In this document: in pieces, positions 9,782 to 18,405 of the stretch
How the letters are laid out: every line of letters starts with the position of its first letter
Numbering within the stretch: position 1 is the stretch's first letter
NCBI GenBank assembly: GCA_020847735.1
Contig: JADLBL010000001.1
Coordinates: forward strand, 62,001 to 126,000
Direction: 5' to 3'
Length of the DNA stretch: 64,000 nucleotides
From: Candidatus Eisenbacteria bacterium
GTDB taxonomy: Bacteria; Eisenbacteria; RBG-16-71-46
Position numbers and translations under genes: made by a program
The notes under the pieces: model-generated
Told to the model about the DNA's origin: nothing
The model's database searches: none
The model's input: the letters and a program-made list of their open reading frames with translations, nothing else

Positions 9782-11995
9782 GTGACCGCCTCACGCACTT
9801 CGGCCCGCTTCGCGATCCTGGGCCGCCACCCGCGCACGTTCGAGGCTCCCCGCCTGCCGGACGGACACCGCTCGCCGGTCAGCACCTACTTCGGGCGGCA
9901 CGTCCTCGACCTCATCAAGCTGCGCGAGAAGCTGCCCCGCGAAGTCTTCCAGTCGCTCGTCTCCACGCTTCGTAACGGCACGCCGCTGACGCGCGAAGTG
10001 GCCGAGACGGTCGCCTCCGCGGCCCGCGAATGGGCCGTCTCCCACGGCGCGACGCACTTCACGCACTGGTTCCAGCCGATGACCGGCCTGACGGCCGAGA
10101 AGCACGACGCGTTCATCGATCTGAACGTGCAGATGTCCGGCGAGACCCGCGTGCTCGAAAAGCTGTCCGGCTCGCAGCTCTGGCAAAGCGAACCGGACGC
10201 GAGTTCGTTCCCCTCGGGCGGCATGCGTTCGACCTTCGAGGCGCGCGGCTACACCGCCTGGGACCCGAGCGTTCCGATGTTCCTCGTCGAGAGCGCGAAC
10301 GGCCGCACCCTGTGCATTCCTTCCGCCTACATCAGCTACCACGGCGACTCGCTCGACCAGAAGACGCCGCTGCTGCGCTCCAACGAGGCGATGAGCCGGC
10401 ACGCGGTCGCCTTCCTCAAGCTGCTCGGAGACGTGGACGTCAAGCAGGTCTCGGCGACGCTCGGCGTCGAGCAGGAATACTTCCTCGTGGATCGCGCGCA
10501 CTACGCGCTGCGTCCCGACCTGACCCAGACCGAGAAGACGCTGCTCGGGGCCGGCTCGCCGCGGCATCAGCAGTTCGAGGATCACTATTTCGGCTCGATC
10601 CCGGCCCGGGTCCTGGCGTTCATGGAGGAGCTGGAGTTCGAGCTCTACCGGCTCGGCATCCCCATCAAGACCCGCCACAACGAGGTCGCGCCGATGCAGT
10701 TCGAGATGGCGCCGATCTTCGAGGACGCGAACATCGGCAACGACCACAACGTGCTGGCGATGGACGTGGCGCGCAAGGTCGCGCTTCGGCACGACTTCGT
10801 CTGCCTGTTCCACGAGAAGCCCTACGCCGGCATCAACGGCAGCGGCAAGCACTGCAACTGGAGCATGTCCACCGACCGCGGCGAGAACCTGCTCGACCCG
10901 GGCAAGACCCCGCACCAGAACCTCCGCTTCCTCGCGTTCGTGGCCGTCTGCCTCAAGGCGGTGCACGACCGCTCGGTCGCCCTGCGCTTCTCGGTCTCCG
11001 GGGCGAACAACGACCTGCGCCTCGGAGCCAACGAAGCGCCGCCGGCGATCCTGTCGGTGTTCGTGGGCGAACAGTTGACGAGCATCCTCGAGCGGACGAT
11101 CGCCGGCGAGGCGGCGAAGGATCCCGAGCACTTCGTGCTCGAGATGGGCGTCGCCAAGCTGCCGGCGCTCGCCCGCGACAACACCGACCGCAACCGGACC
11201 TCGCCGTTCGCCTTCACGGGAAACAAGTTCGAGTTCCGCGCGGTGGGCTCCTCGGCGAACTGCGCCGTGCCCATGGCGACCCTGAACGCGGCGGTCGCCG
11301 CGGCGCTGGCCGAGATGGGAGAGCGCCTCAAGCGGAAGCTCGACGTCAAGGGCACGAGCCGCGACCAGGCGGTCGCCGAGCTGCTGCGCGAAGTGTTCGC
11401 CGAAACCGCCAGCGTGCGTTTCGAGGGCAACGGCTACAGTCCGGAGTGGAAGGCCGAGGCCGCGCGGCGCGGACTGCCGGACCTCGCCGACACGCCCGCG
11501 GCGCTGGCGGCCGTTCGCGAGCCGAAGGCGCACCGGTTCCTGATCGAGATGGGCGTGTTTTCGGAAGCCGAGGTCGAGTCGCGCTTCAACGTCGCGATGG
11601 AACGCTACCTGAAGCAGGTGACGCTCGAGGCCGAGACGCTGGCGGAGATGGTGACGACCCTGGTCGTGCCGGCGGCCGAACGGCAGCTGGCCGTGACGCT
11701 CGCGGCGTGGAACGCCGTCTCGTCCGCGGGGGCGCGGAAGGAATCGGCGCACGCGCGGCGGGTCGCCGCGCTCGGCGAGACGCTCGAAGCGGCGCTGGCC
11801 GGGGTGGAGTCGCTGCAGCGCAGGCTCTCCGACATCCACGCGTCGCACGACGAGATGAAGGCCTGCCAGAGGCTCGGCGCCGAGGTGCGTCCGCTCATGC
11901 AGGAACTGCGGGCGGCCGCCGACCGGCTCGAGGCGCTGGTGGACGACGATCTGTGGCCGATGCCGAAGTATCGCGAGATGCTGTTCGTCAAGTAG
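9782..11995 (+). CDS. glnN: Glutamine synthetase type III
   Basis: Makes glutamine from glutamate, ammonia and ATP. At 737 residues it matches type III glutamine synthetase (about 700-730) rather than GlnA (about 450). Type III landmarks are visible: FPSGGMRSTFEARGYTAWD, the catalytic strand V229-E-Q-E-Y in LGVEQEYFLVD, TRHNEVAPMQFEMAPIFE, and N352-G-S-G-K-H-C-N-W-S of the ATP/glutamate site. The C terminus ends in a long helical tail. The GTG start at 9782 has GGAGG 6 nt upstream. The gene stands alone, with a perfect 12-bp hairpin after it and a possible TAGTGT -10 element at 9663-9668, which would give a leader of about 105 nt. No PII or ammonium-transporter gene lies next to it. Type III enzymes are frequent in Bacteroidota and related phyla. 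Confidence 0.95.
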   Translation: MTASRTSARFAILGRHPRTFEAPRLPDGHRSPVSTYFGRHVLDLIKLREKLPREVFQSLVSTLRNGTPLTREVAETVASAAREWAVSHGATHFTHWFQPMTGLTAEKHDAFIDLNVQMSGETRVLEKLSGSQLWQSEPDASSFPSGGMRSTFEARGYTAWDPSVPMFLVESANGRTLCIPSAYISYHGDSLDQKTPLLRSNEAMSRHAVAFLKLLGDVDVKQVSATLGVEQEYFLVDRAHYALRPDLTQTEKTLLGAGSPRHQQFEDHYFGSIPARVLAFMEELEFELYRLGIPIKTRHNEVAPMQFEMAPIFEDANIGNDHNVLAMDVARKVALRHDFVCLFHEKPYAGINGSGKHCNWSMSTDRGENLLDPGKTPHQNLRFLAFVAVCLKAVHDRSVALRFSVSGANNDLRLGANEAPPAILSVFVGEQLTSILERTIAGEAAKDPEHFVLEMGVAKLPALARDNTDRNRTSPFAFTGNKFEFRAVGSSANCAVPMATLNAAVAAALAEMGERLKRKLDVKGTSRDQAVAELLREVFAETASVRFEGNGYSPEWKAEAARRGLPDLADTPAALAAVREPKAHRFLIEMGVFSEAEVESRFNVAMERYLKQVTLEAETLAEMVTTLVVPAAERQLAVTLAAWNAVSSAGARKESAHARRVAALGETLEAALAGVESLQRRLSDIHASHDEMKACQRLGAEVRPLMQELRAAADRLEALVDDDLWPMPKYREMLFVK

Positions 11996-12016
11996 CGCCC
12001 GCGCGAAGCGGATTCG

Positions 12017-12044
12017 GGGCCGCCGGTCGCGGGACCGGCGGCCC
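12017..12044 (+). terminator. Strong hairpin terminator after glnN
   Basis: A perfect 12-bp stem (GGGCCGCCGGTC with its exact complement) closes a 4-nt loop, starting 22 nt after the glnN stop. Only TT follows the stem, so it lacks a canonical U-tract. Its position before the uvrD promoter region still makes transcription termination the likeliest role. Confidence 0.65.
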
Positions 12045-12061
12045 TTCGCGTCGGCGCGCGG

Positions 12062-12090
12062 TGGAGGCGCCGCGCGCGTTCGGGTAAATT
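12062..12090 (+). promoter_or_regulatory. Possible promoter of the uvrD-gat operon
   Basis: TGGAGG (12062-12067), 17 nt, TAAATT (12085-12090). The -35 box is poor and the -10 good. Transcription would start near 12097, giving a ~37-nt leader before the GTG at 12134. It would also rule out the TTG at 12089, which lies inside the -10 box. Confidence 0.4.
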
Positions 12091-12133
12091 GCGTGCTCCG
12101 TCCGACCTCCCCGACACCTTAAGAGGCGCCCGC

Positions 12134-14464
12134 GTGTCCGTGCCGCTCCCGAATCCCGAAGGGCTCAATCCCGCCCAGCGCGCGGCGGTGGAACACGACT
12201 CCGGCCCGGCGCTGGTCATCGCCGGAGCGGGTTCCGGCAAGACACGGGTGCTGACCGCGCGCATCGCGCGGCTGCTGGCGCGCGGCGTGCGGCCGGAGGC
12301 GGTGCTCGCGTTCACGTTCACCAACCGTGCGGCGCGCGAGATGCGCGAGCGCATCGAGCGCGCCGTCGGCGCGCTGGCCGGACGCCTGTGGATCGGAACG
12401 TTCCACGCCACCGCGGTGCGGCTGCTGCGCCGCGAGGCCGCGACCCTCGGACTTCCCGCCGCCTTCTCGATCTACGACCGCGAGGACCAGGAAGGCCTGC
12501 TGCGCGAGGCGCGGCGCGATCTCGGCCTCGACGACAGCGCCTACCGGGCGGGCGTCGTGCTGGCCCGCATCTCGGACTGCAAGAACGCGCTGGTCGGGCC
12601 CGAGCACGCCGAGCGCGCGGCGATGACGCCGTTCGATCGCAACGTCGCCGCGATCTTCGCGCGTTACCAGGCCGCGCTGCGTCGCGCCGGGGCGCTGGAC
12701 TTCGACGACCTGATCGCCGAGGCCGCCCGGCTGTTTCTCGAGCACCCGGAGGCCGGCGCGCGCTGGAGCCGCCGCTTCGAACACGTGCTGGTGGACGAGT
12801 ACCAGGACACGAACCACGCGCAGTTCCGGCTGGTGCAGGCGATCGCGTCCGCGCACGGGAACCTGTTCGTGGTCGGGGACGACGACCAGTCCATCTATGG
12901 CTGGCGCGGCGCGGATCTCAGCAACGTCCTCGAGTTCGAACGGGCCTTCCCCGGCGCGGTGACCCTGCGGCTGGAGCAGAACTACCGCTCGACCGGCAAC
13001 ATCCTGGCGGCCGCCAACGCGGTCATCGCCCACAACCGGGCGCGCAAGGGCAAGACCCTGTGGTGCGACCGGGAAGCGGGCGCGCGACTGCGTTTCGTGC
13101 TGTGCGCGGACGAGGCCGCCGAGGCGCGGCGCGTCCGCAGGCACCTCGAGGATCGCCGGAGAGCGGGCGGCCGGCTGGCCGACTGCGCGGTGCTGTACCG
13201 CACGAACGCGCAGTCGCGGGCGCTCGAAACCGAACTGCGGCACGCCGGACTCGCCTACGAGATCGTCGGCGGCGTTTCGTTCTACCAGCGGCGGGAGGTC
13301 AAGGACGTGCTGGCCTGGCTCCGGCTGGTCGTGAACCCGGCCGACACGGCGTCCTTCTTCCGCGTCTGGAACACGCCGCGCCGCGGCCTCGGCCCCGCCG
13401 TCCAGGGGCTGATCGAGTCCCGGCTCGCGCTCGGGGCGACGCCGGCCGCCGCGCTGCGCGCGCTGCGCGACGAGGGCGCGTTGCGCGGCGCCGCCCGCGC
13501 GGGGGCGACGCAGCTCGTGGATCTGCTCGACGAGTTGGGCGCGCTCCGCGAGGAGCCGCTCGGCGTGCTCTTCTCGCGGCTGCTGGAGCGCAGCGGCTAC
13601 CTCGGCCACCTCGAGGCCGCGAGCGACGGCGAGGAGGACCTGCGCGACCGCCTCGCGAACGTGCAGGAGCTGGCCGCGGCCGGAGCGCAGTTCTCGGAGG
13701 AGGGCCGCGGCGGATTGCTCGAATATCTCTCGGAGTGCTCGCTGCTGACGGACGCCGACCGTCTGGACGAGGCCGCCGACCGCGTGCTGTTGCTGACGGC
13801 GCACAACGCCAAGGGGCTCGAGTTCGCGAGCGTCGTCGTCGCGGGCCTGGAGGAGGGCCTGCTGCCGCACGCCTCGGCCCTGGACGACGACGGCGAACTC
13901 GAGGAGGAGCGGCGGCTGTTCTACGTGGCGCTGACGCGCGCCCGCGACCAGGTGCTGCTGACGGCCGCCTCGTTCCGGCGCCGGTTCGTGTCCGCCGAGA
14001 GCGGGGTTCCGGCGTGGGGCGCGCAGGTGTCGCGTTTCGTGGACGAAATCCCGGCGGAACTGCTGGAGCGCGAGGCCGACGGCCAGGGTTCCTGGGGAGG
14101 CGGGGATCGCGAGGCGCGCACGGCGCACCGGGCGCGCGCCGGCCTGCGACGCGGCGAAGCCCGGGGCGGCGCGGCCTCGCGCCGGGAGGGCGGGCGGTAC
14201 GACCCGCGCGAGGAGGCGGCGGACGCTTCGTTCGACTTCGACGACGGCGCCGGCGGACCTTCGTACGGAGTCACGGCGGCGCCGGTGCGGGGCGCCGCGG
14301 CGCGGCGGGCGGTCGGCCGGAGGGTGATGCACGAGCGGTTCGGCGCGGGGACCGTGCTGGAGGCCGAGGGCGAAGGCCCCGACATGAAGCTCACGGTGCG
14401 ATTCACCGGCTCGATCAAGAAGGTCCTGGCGCGCTTCGTGAGCGGGGTGGGCGATGACGATTGA
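12134..14464 (+). CDS. pcrA: UvrD/PcrA/Rep-family superfamily 1A DNA helicase
   Basis: An ATP-dependent 3'-5' DNA helicase (776 residues) for repair and replication restart. Q-motif LNPAQRAAV is followed by Walker A A30-GAGSGKT37, motif Ia TFTNRAAREM, motif II VDEYQDT (residues 220-226), motif III GDDDQSIYGWRGA and motif VI VALTRARDQ. A basic, low-complexity linker (about residues 655-700) leads to a C-terminal Tudor-like module (VMHERFGAGTVLEAEG) as in PcrA, where it contacts RNA polymerase. The GTG start at 12134 is chosen because AAGAGG lies 7 nt upstream and the N terminus then aligns with the family; a TTG at 12089 would overlap the -10 box. The stop overlaps gatC by 11 nt, which ties the helicase to the gat operon. 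Confidence 0.93.
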   Translation: MSVPLPNPEGLNPAQRAAVEHDSGPALVIAGAGSGKTRVLTARIARLLARGVRPEAVLAFTFTNRAAREMRERIERAVGALAGRLWIGTFHATAVRLLRREAATLGLPAAFSIYDREDQEGLLREARRDLGLDDSAYRAGVVLARISDCKNALVGPEHAERAAMTPFDRNVAAIFARYQAALRRAGALDFDDLIAEAARLFLEHPEAGARWSRRFEHVLVDEYQDTNHAQFRLVQAIASAHGNLFVVGDDDQSIYGWRGADLSNVLEFERAFPGAVTLRLEQNYRSTGNILAAANAVIAHNRARKGKTLWCDREAGARLRFVLCADEAAEARRVRRHLEDRRRAGGRLADCAVLYRTNAQSRALETELRHAGLAYEIVGGVSFYQRREVKDVLAWLRLVVNPADTASFFRVWNTPRRGLGPAVQGLIESRLALGATPAAALRALRDEGALRGAARAGATQLVDLLDELGALREEPLGVLFSRLLERSGYLGHLEAASDGEEDLRDRLANVQELAAAGAQFSEEGRGGLLEYLSECSLLTDADRLDEAADRVLLLTAHNAKGLEFASVVVAGLEEGLLPHASALDDDGELEEERRLFYVALTRARDQVLLTAASFRRRFVSAESGVPAWGAQVSRFVDEIPAELLEREADGQGSWGGGDREARTAHRARAGLRRGEARGGAASRREGGRYDPREEAADASFDFDDGAGGPSYGVTAAPVRGAAARRAVGRRVMHERFGAGTVLEAEGEGPDMKLTVRFTGSIKKVLARFVSGVGDDD

Positions 14465-14753
14465 CGCCTCCGAGGTCCGGCGCGTCGCCGCGCTCGCGAA
14501 GCTCGAACTCGCCGAAGGATCCCTCGAGCGCGTCGCCGGAGAACTCTCGAGCGTGCTCGAGTTCGCCGCGACGCTGAACGCGCTCGACCTCGCGGACTGC
14601 GAACCGGCGGCGTTCGCGCCCGCGGACGCGCCGCTTCGCGCCGACGCGCCCGACGGCCGGACGCTCGGCGCCGAGGACGTGCTGGCCGGCGCGCCCGAGA
14701 CCCGCGACGGCTGTTTCGTCGTGCCGCCGATCGTGGAGAACCTGAACCCGTGA
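14454..14753 (+). CDS. gatC: Aspartyl/glutamyl-tRNA amidotransferase subunit C
   Basis: The 99-residue GatC clamps GatA to GatB in the GatCAB complex, which converts misacylated Glu-tRNA(Gln) and Asp-tRNA(Asn) to Gln- and Asn-tRNA. It shows the family pattern: N-terminal EVRRVAALAKLEL, an ELSSVLEFAATLNALD helix, and the C-terminal hook ending FVVPPIVEN. Size is typical (about 95-100). It overlaps the helicase by 11 nt upstream and gatA by 4 nt downstream (GTGA), so the three subunits are translationally coupled. Confidence 0.95.
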   Translation: MTIDASEVRRVAALAKLELAEGSLERVAGELSSVLEFAATLNALDLADCEPAAFAPADAPLRADAPDGRTLGAEDVLAGAPETRDGCFVVPPIVENLNP

Positions 14754-16231
14754 CGGACCCTGGCCTCGCCTGGCGCGACTCGGCCGCACGGATCGCCGCG
14801 CAGGTGCGCGCCGGCGTGCTTGAGCCCGTGGCGGCGGCGGAGAGCGGCTGGGACGGCCCCGCGAAGCGCTGGGAGCGCGACGTTCACGCGGTCGTCCACT
14901 CGGATCCCGAGGCGCGCCACGCGGCGGCGAGCGCGGCTTCGCGCGAGGGTCCGCTCGCCGGCGTTCCGGTGCTGCTCAAGGACAATCTGTGCACCACCGA
15001 CTATCCGACCACCTGCGCGTCGCGCATCCTCGCCGGCTGGCACTCGCCCTACGACGCGACCGTGGTGCGGCGCCTGCGCGAAGCCGGAGCGGTGGTGGTC
15101 GGCAAAAGCAACATGGACGAGTTCGCGATGGGCTCCTCGACCGAGTTCAGCTGCTACGGACCGACGCGCAACCCGCACGACCTCGAGCGCGTGCCCGGCG
15201 GATCGAGCGGCGGCTCGGCGGCGGCGGTCGCCTACGGGCTCGTGCCGCTGGCCCTGGGCTCGGACACCGGCGGGTCGGTGCGCCAGCCGGCCGCGTTCTG
15301 CGGCGTCTACGGCCTCAAGCCCACCTACGGACGGTTGTCGCGCTACGGGCTCGTCGCCTTCGGCTCCTCGCTCGACCAGGTGGGAATCTTCGCGCGCCAC
15401 GCCGGCGACGTCGCGCTCGCCTACGCTGCGCTCGCGGGCGACGATCCCTTCGACGCGACGCTGCGCGAGGGCGCGCCTCCCGACGTGTCGGGATGGGACG
15501 GTGGCGTGCGCGGACTGCGCTTCGGATGGCCCGCCAACCTGTGGGCGCACGGCGTGGACGCGGCCGTGGTCGGCGCGCTGGAGCGCTCCGCCGGCGCGCT
15601 CGAGCGTTCGGGCGCGATGCGCGTCCCGATCGAGTTCCTGCCGGGAGAGTTCGGGGTCGCCGCCTACTACCTGATCGCCACCGCCGAGGCGAGCAGCAAC
15701 CTCGCCCGCTTCGACGGCGTGCGCTACGGCCGCAGGGCCGCGGGCGTGGAGGACGTGAACGCGCTGTACGCGCGCTCCCGGGGCGAAGGCTTCGGGCCCG
15801 AGGTCCAGCGGCGCATCCTGCTCGGGACGTACGCGCTCTCGTCCGGCTACTACGACGAGTATTACGCGAAGGCGCAGCGCGCGCGCACGCGCATCGTCCG
15901 CGAGTACGCGGCCGCGTTCGCGCGCTGCGACGTGATGCTGATGCCGGTCGCGCCCACCCCGGCCTTCCGGCTCGGCGAGAAGACCGACGACCCGCTGGCC
16001 ATGTACCTGAGCGACGTGTTCACGATCGGCGCCAATCTCGCCGGCCTGCCCGCGCTGGCGGTGCCGGCGGGCCGGTCGCCGGAGCGGCTGCCGGTCGCGG
16101 TCCAGCTGCTGGCGCCCGCCGACGGCGAGCCGCTGCTGCTGCGCGCCGCGCGGGCGATCGAGTCGGAGGGAGTCGAGGCGCGGATTCCGCGCGGCTTCGA
16201 ACCGGAGGTGGTATGGCCTGGGAGCCGGTGA
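14750..16231 (+). CDS. gatA: Aspartyl/glutamyl-tRNA amidotransferase subunit A (amidase)
   Basis: This 493-residue amidase-signature subunit releases ammonia from glutamine and passes it to GatB. The Ser-cisSer-Lys triad is visible: K77 in VLLKDN, S152 in GGSSGGS, and S176 in SDTGGSVRQPAAF. The catalytic core and the late FTIGANLAGLPALAVPAG region are complete, and length matches the family (about 485). The GTG start overlaps the gatC stop, and the end overlaps gatB by 19 nt. The operon order is gatC-gatA-gatB. Confidence 0.96.
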   Translation: MTDPGLAWRDSAARIAAQVRAGVLEPVAAAESGWDGPAKRWERDVHAVVHSDPEARHAAASAASREGPLAGVPVLLKDNLCTTDYPTTCASRILAGWHSPYDATVVRRLREAGAVVVGKSNMDEFAMGSSTEFSCYGPTRNPHDLERVPGGSSGGSAAAVAYGLVPLALGSDTGGSVRQPAAFCGVYGLKPTYGRLSRYGLVAFGSSLDQVGIFARHAGDVALAYAALAGDDPFDATLREGAPPDVSGWDGGVRGLRFGWPANLWAHGVDAAVVGALERSAGALERSGAMRVPIEFLPGEFGVAAYYLIATAEASSNLARFDGVRYGRRAAGVEDVNALYARSRGEGFGPEVQRRILLGTYALSSGYYDEYYAKAQRARTRIVREYAAAFARCDVMLMPVAPTPAFRLGEKTDDPLAMYLSDVFTIGANLAGLPALAVPAGRSPERLPVAVQLLAPADGEPLLLRAARAIESEGVEARIPRGFEPEVVWPGSR

Positions 16232-17670
16232 TCGGGCTCGAGTGCCACATCCAGCTCGCCACGCGCACGAAGATGTTCTGCGGCTGCCCGGTCGCTTTCG
16301 GGGAGGAGCCGAACACGAACGTCTGCCCGGTGTGCCTCGGCCTGCCCGGAGCGCTGCCGCGGCTGAACGCGGCCGCGGTGGACGACGCGCTCGCGCTCGG
16401 GCTCGCGCTCGGCTGCCGCATCCGGCCCGAGAGCGTGTTCGCGCGCAAGAACTACTTCTATCCCGACATGCCGAAGAACTACCAGATCACGCAGTACGAC
16501 CGGCCGCTGTGCGAAGGCGGCGCGCTGACGGTGGCGGGGGGCGACGGAGCGCGCGCGATCGCGCTCACCCGCATCCACTGCGAGGAGGACGCCGGCAAGT
16601 CGTTCCATCCCGAACGCCACGGGGACCTGCGCCTCTCGAAGGTGGAGTTCAACCGGGCCGGGACGCCCCTGCTCGAGCTGGTGACCGAGCCGGAGCTGGC
16701 GAGCGCCGGGGAATGCGCGGCGTTCCTGCTCGCCCTGCGCCGGCTGGTGCGCTGGCTCGGCGTGTCGGGCGGCGACATGGAGAAGGCGCAGCTCCGCTGC
16801 GACGCCAACGTCTCGCTGCGCAGGACGGGGACCGCCGGGCTGGGCGTCAAGACCGAGATCAAGAACCTCAACAGCATCAAGGCCGTCGAACGCGGCGTCG
16901 CCGCGGAGATCGCCCGCCAGTCGGCGCTGCTCGATCGCGGCGAGCCGGTGGTCCAGTCCACGCTGCTCTACGACGCCGACCACGATCGCCTGGCGGTCAT
17001 GCGCACGAAGGAGGACGCGCACGACTACCGGTACTTCCCCGAGCCCGACCTGCCGGTGCTGCGCGTGGACGAGCAGCGCCTGGCGGTCGCGAAGGCGGCG
17101 CTTCCCGAACTGCCGTGGGCACGCGAGGCGCGCTTCGCCGGGCAGTACGCGTTGCCGGCCTACGACGCCGGCGTGCTCACCGACTCGCGCGAACTCTCGG
17201 AGTACTTCGAGGCCTGCGCACGCGGCGCGGATGCCAAGCTCGCGAGCAACTGGATCATGGTCGAGGTGCTGCGCGTTCTGAAGGACCGCGGCTGGTCCGT
17301 GTCGCGCTGGGCCGATCGGGTGCCGCCCGGGCGGCTGCGCGACCTGCTGGCGAGAGTCGGAGCGAAGGATCTTCCCGGCCCGGTCGCCAAGCAGGTGTTC
17401 GCCTGGATGGCGGACGAGGACGGCACGGTGGACGCGCTGCTCGCCCGCCACGGCGTGCAGGTGCGGGCTTCCGCCGACGATCTCCGGCCGCTGGTGCGCG
17501 AGGTGCTCGACGCGCACCCGGAAGCCATCGCGCAGCTGCACGGCGGCAAGGCGGCGGCCTTCGGCTTCCTGGTCGGGCAGGTGATGAAGCGCAGCGGCGG
17601 GCAGGCGGTGCCGCAGACCGTCCAGGCGCTGCTGCGCGAGGAACTCGCCGCCCGCACCGGGAAGCCGTGA
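16213..17670 (+). CDS. gatB: Aspartyl/glutamyl-tRNA amidotransferase subunit B
   Basis: This 485-residue subunit binds the misacylated tRNA, phosphorylates the side-chain carboxylate and amidates it with ammonia from GatA. The N terminus (WEPVIGLECHIQL) is diagnostic. The zinc-binding cysteines are present (CGCP and CPVC), as are the kinase-like MPKNYQITQYD and RCDANVSLR segments and a C-terminal YqeY-like tail. The ATG at 16213 lies inside the end of gatA and has GGAGG 5 nt upstream, which decides the start. Length is typical (about 475-490). Confidence 0.96.
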   Translation: MAWEPVIGLECHIQLATRTKMFCGCPVAFGEEPNTNVCPVCLGLPGALPRLNAAAVDDALALGLALGCRIRPESVFARKNYFYPDMPKNYQITQYDRPLCEGGALTVAGGDGARAIALTRIHCEEDAGKSFHPERHGDLRLSKVEFNRAGTPLLELVTEPELASAGECAAFLLALRRLVRWLGVSGGDMEKAQLRCDANVSLRRTGTAGLGVKTEIKNLNSIKAVERGVAAEIARQSALLDRGEPVVQSTLLYDADHDRLAVMRTKEDAHDYRYFPEPDLPVLRVDEQRLAVAKAALPELPWAREARFAGQYALPAYDAGVLTDSRELSEYFEACARGADAKLASNWIMVEVLRVLKDRGWSVSRWADRVPPGRLRDLLARVGAKDLPGPVAKQVFAWMADEDGTVDALLARHGVQVRASADDLRPLVREVLDAHPEAIAQLHGGKAAAFGFLVGQVMKRSGGQAVPQTVQALLREELAARTGKP

Positions 17671-17671
17671 G

Positions 17672-18373
17672 ATGTCGTTTCGCGAGCGCGTGCGAAAGGC
17701 CCTCGCTTCGCCGCTCGGGGGACCGCTGGCGCGGCTCTTCGCCATTCCCGCCGTGACCGCGATCGTCGCCGACGCGCAGGGCTCCGGACTCGACCGGGTG
17801 GCGCTGTCCGAACTGTCGGCCGCGATGGCGGGCGTGGGAGTTCCGCCGGGCCGAACGTTCGTGCTCCTGTCCGGTGAACCGTCCGCGGACGCGCGCGAAC
17901 GTGCGCGCGCGCTGCGGGCGGAGCTCGGGTTGCCGGTGATGGCCCAGGATCCTTCGCACGCCGCGTTCGTGCCCGGCAGCCTCGCGGACGGCTCTCCGCT
18001 GGAGCTCGACGACGAGCTTCGTGAAGCGGAGGCGATCGTGGTGGTCGGGCGCATCGGCGCCGATTCCGCGGGCCGGCTGCGCGGCGGTCCCGCCGCGCTG
18101 CTTCCGGGGGTCGCATCGCGCGCGACGCGCGAGGCGCAGGCCGTGCGGCTCGCGGCCCGGGCGGACGCGGCCTCGCGCGCGAGCGCGGCGTGGCGTGAAG
18201 CGCTGGATGCGGCGAGCCTCGCACCGGTGGACTTCGCGCTCCTGTGGAACGACGCCGACCCGCCGGAAGTCCTGGCGGGCGAGGGCCCGGCGGTGTTCGC
18301 CGCCTGCGCGGACCGGTCCTGGCACCTGCCGTCGCCTGGCCGGCCGCGGGCTCGCGGGGCGGGCGGCGCTTGA
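17672..18373 (+). CDS. Degenerate LarA N-terminal-domain-like protein (DUF2088-like), possible pseudoenzyme
   Basis: A 233-residue protein of unknown role starting 1 nt after gatB. Its pattern follows the N-terminal half of the LarA (nickel pincer lactate racemase) family: ALASPLGGPL, then AIVADAQG where the family has a D-TRP strand, MAGVGVPPGRTFVLLSG, QDPSHAAFVPGSLADGSPLE, AEAIVVVGRIGAD and RGGPAALLPGVASRAT. The last matches the family's SGG-K-LLPG stretch. The cofactor-handling residues look replaced: the GTHR His, the EPH His and the SGG-K Lys are absent (SGEPS, GADSAG, RGGPAA). The C-terminal half is missing (LarA is about 425 residues). A catalytic role is therefore unlikely. The fold assignment is inference from pattern, not a search. 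The stop codon is part of the purD promoter. Confidence 0.5.
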   Translation: MSFRERVRKALASPLGGPLARLFAIPAVTAIVADAQGSGLDRVALSELSAAMAGVGVPPGRTFVLLSGEPSADARERARALRAELGLPVMAQDPSHAAFVPGSLADGSPLELDDELREAEAIVVVGRIGADSAGRLRGGPAALLPGVASRATREAQAVRLAARADAASRASAAWREALDAASLAPVDFALLWNDADPPEVLAGEGPAVFAACADRSWHLPSPGRPRARGAGGA

Positions 18374-18399
18374 ACTGCGCTCGCGCGGCTTCGTAGAGT
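18370..18399 (+). promoter_or_regulatory. purD promoter overlapping the upstream stop codon
   Basis: TTGAAC (18370-18375), 18 nt, TAGAGT (18394-18399). The TGA stop of the preceding gene (18371-18373) lies inside the -35 hexamer. The expected transcription start is near 18406, the GTG of purD itself, so the mRNA would be leaderless or nearly so. Confidence 0.65.
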
Positions 18400-18405
18400 C
18401 GGCGC

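Noticed and set aside
12089-12133. TTG start giving the helicase 15 extra residues
   Set aside because: It overlaps the TAAATT -10-like box and has no ribosome site; GTG at 12134 has AAGAGG 7 nt upstream.
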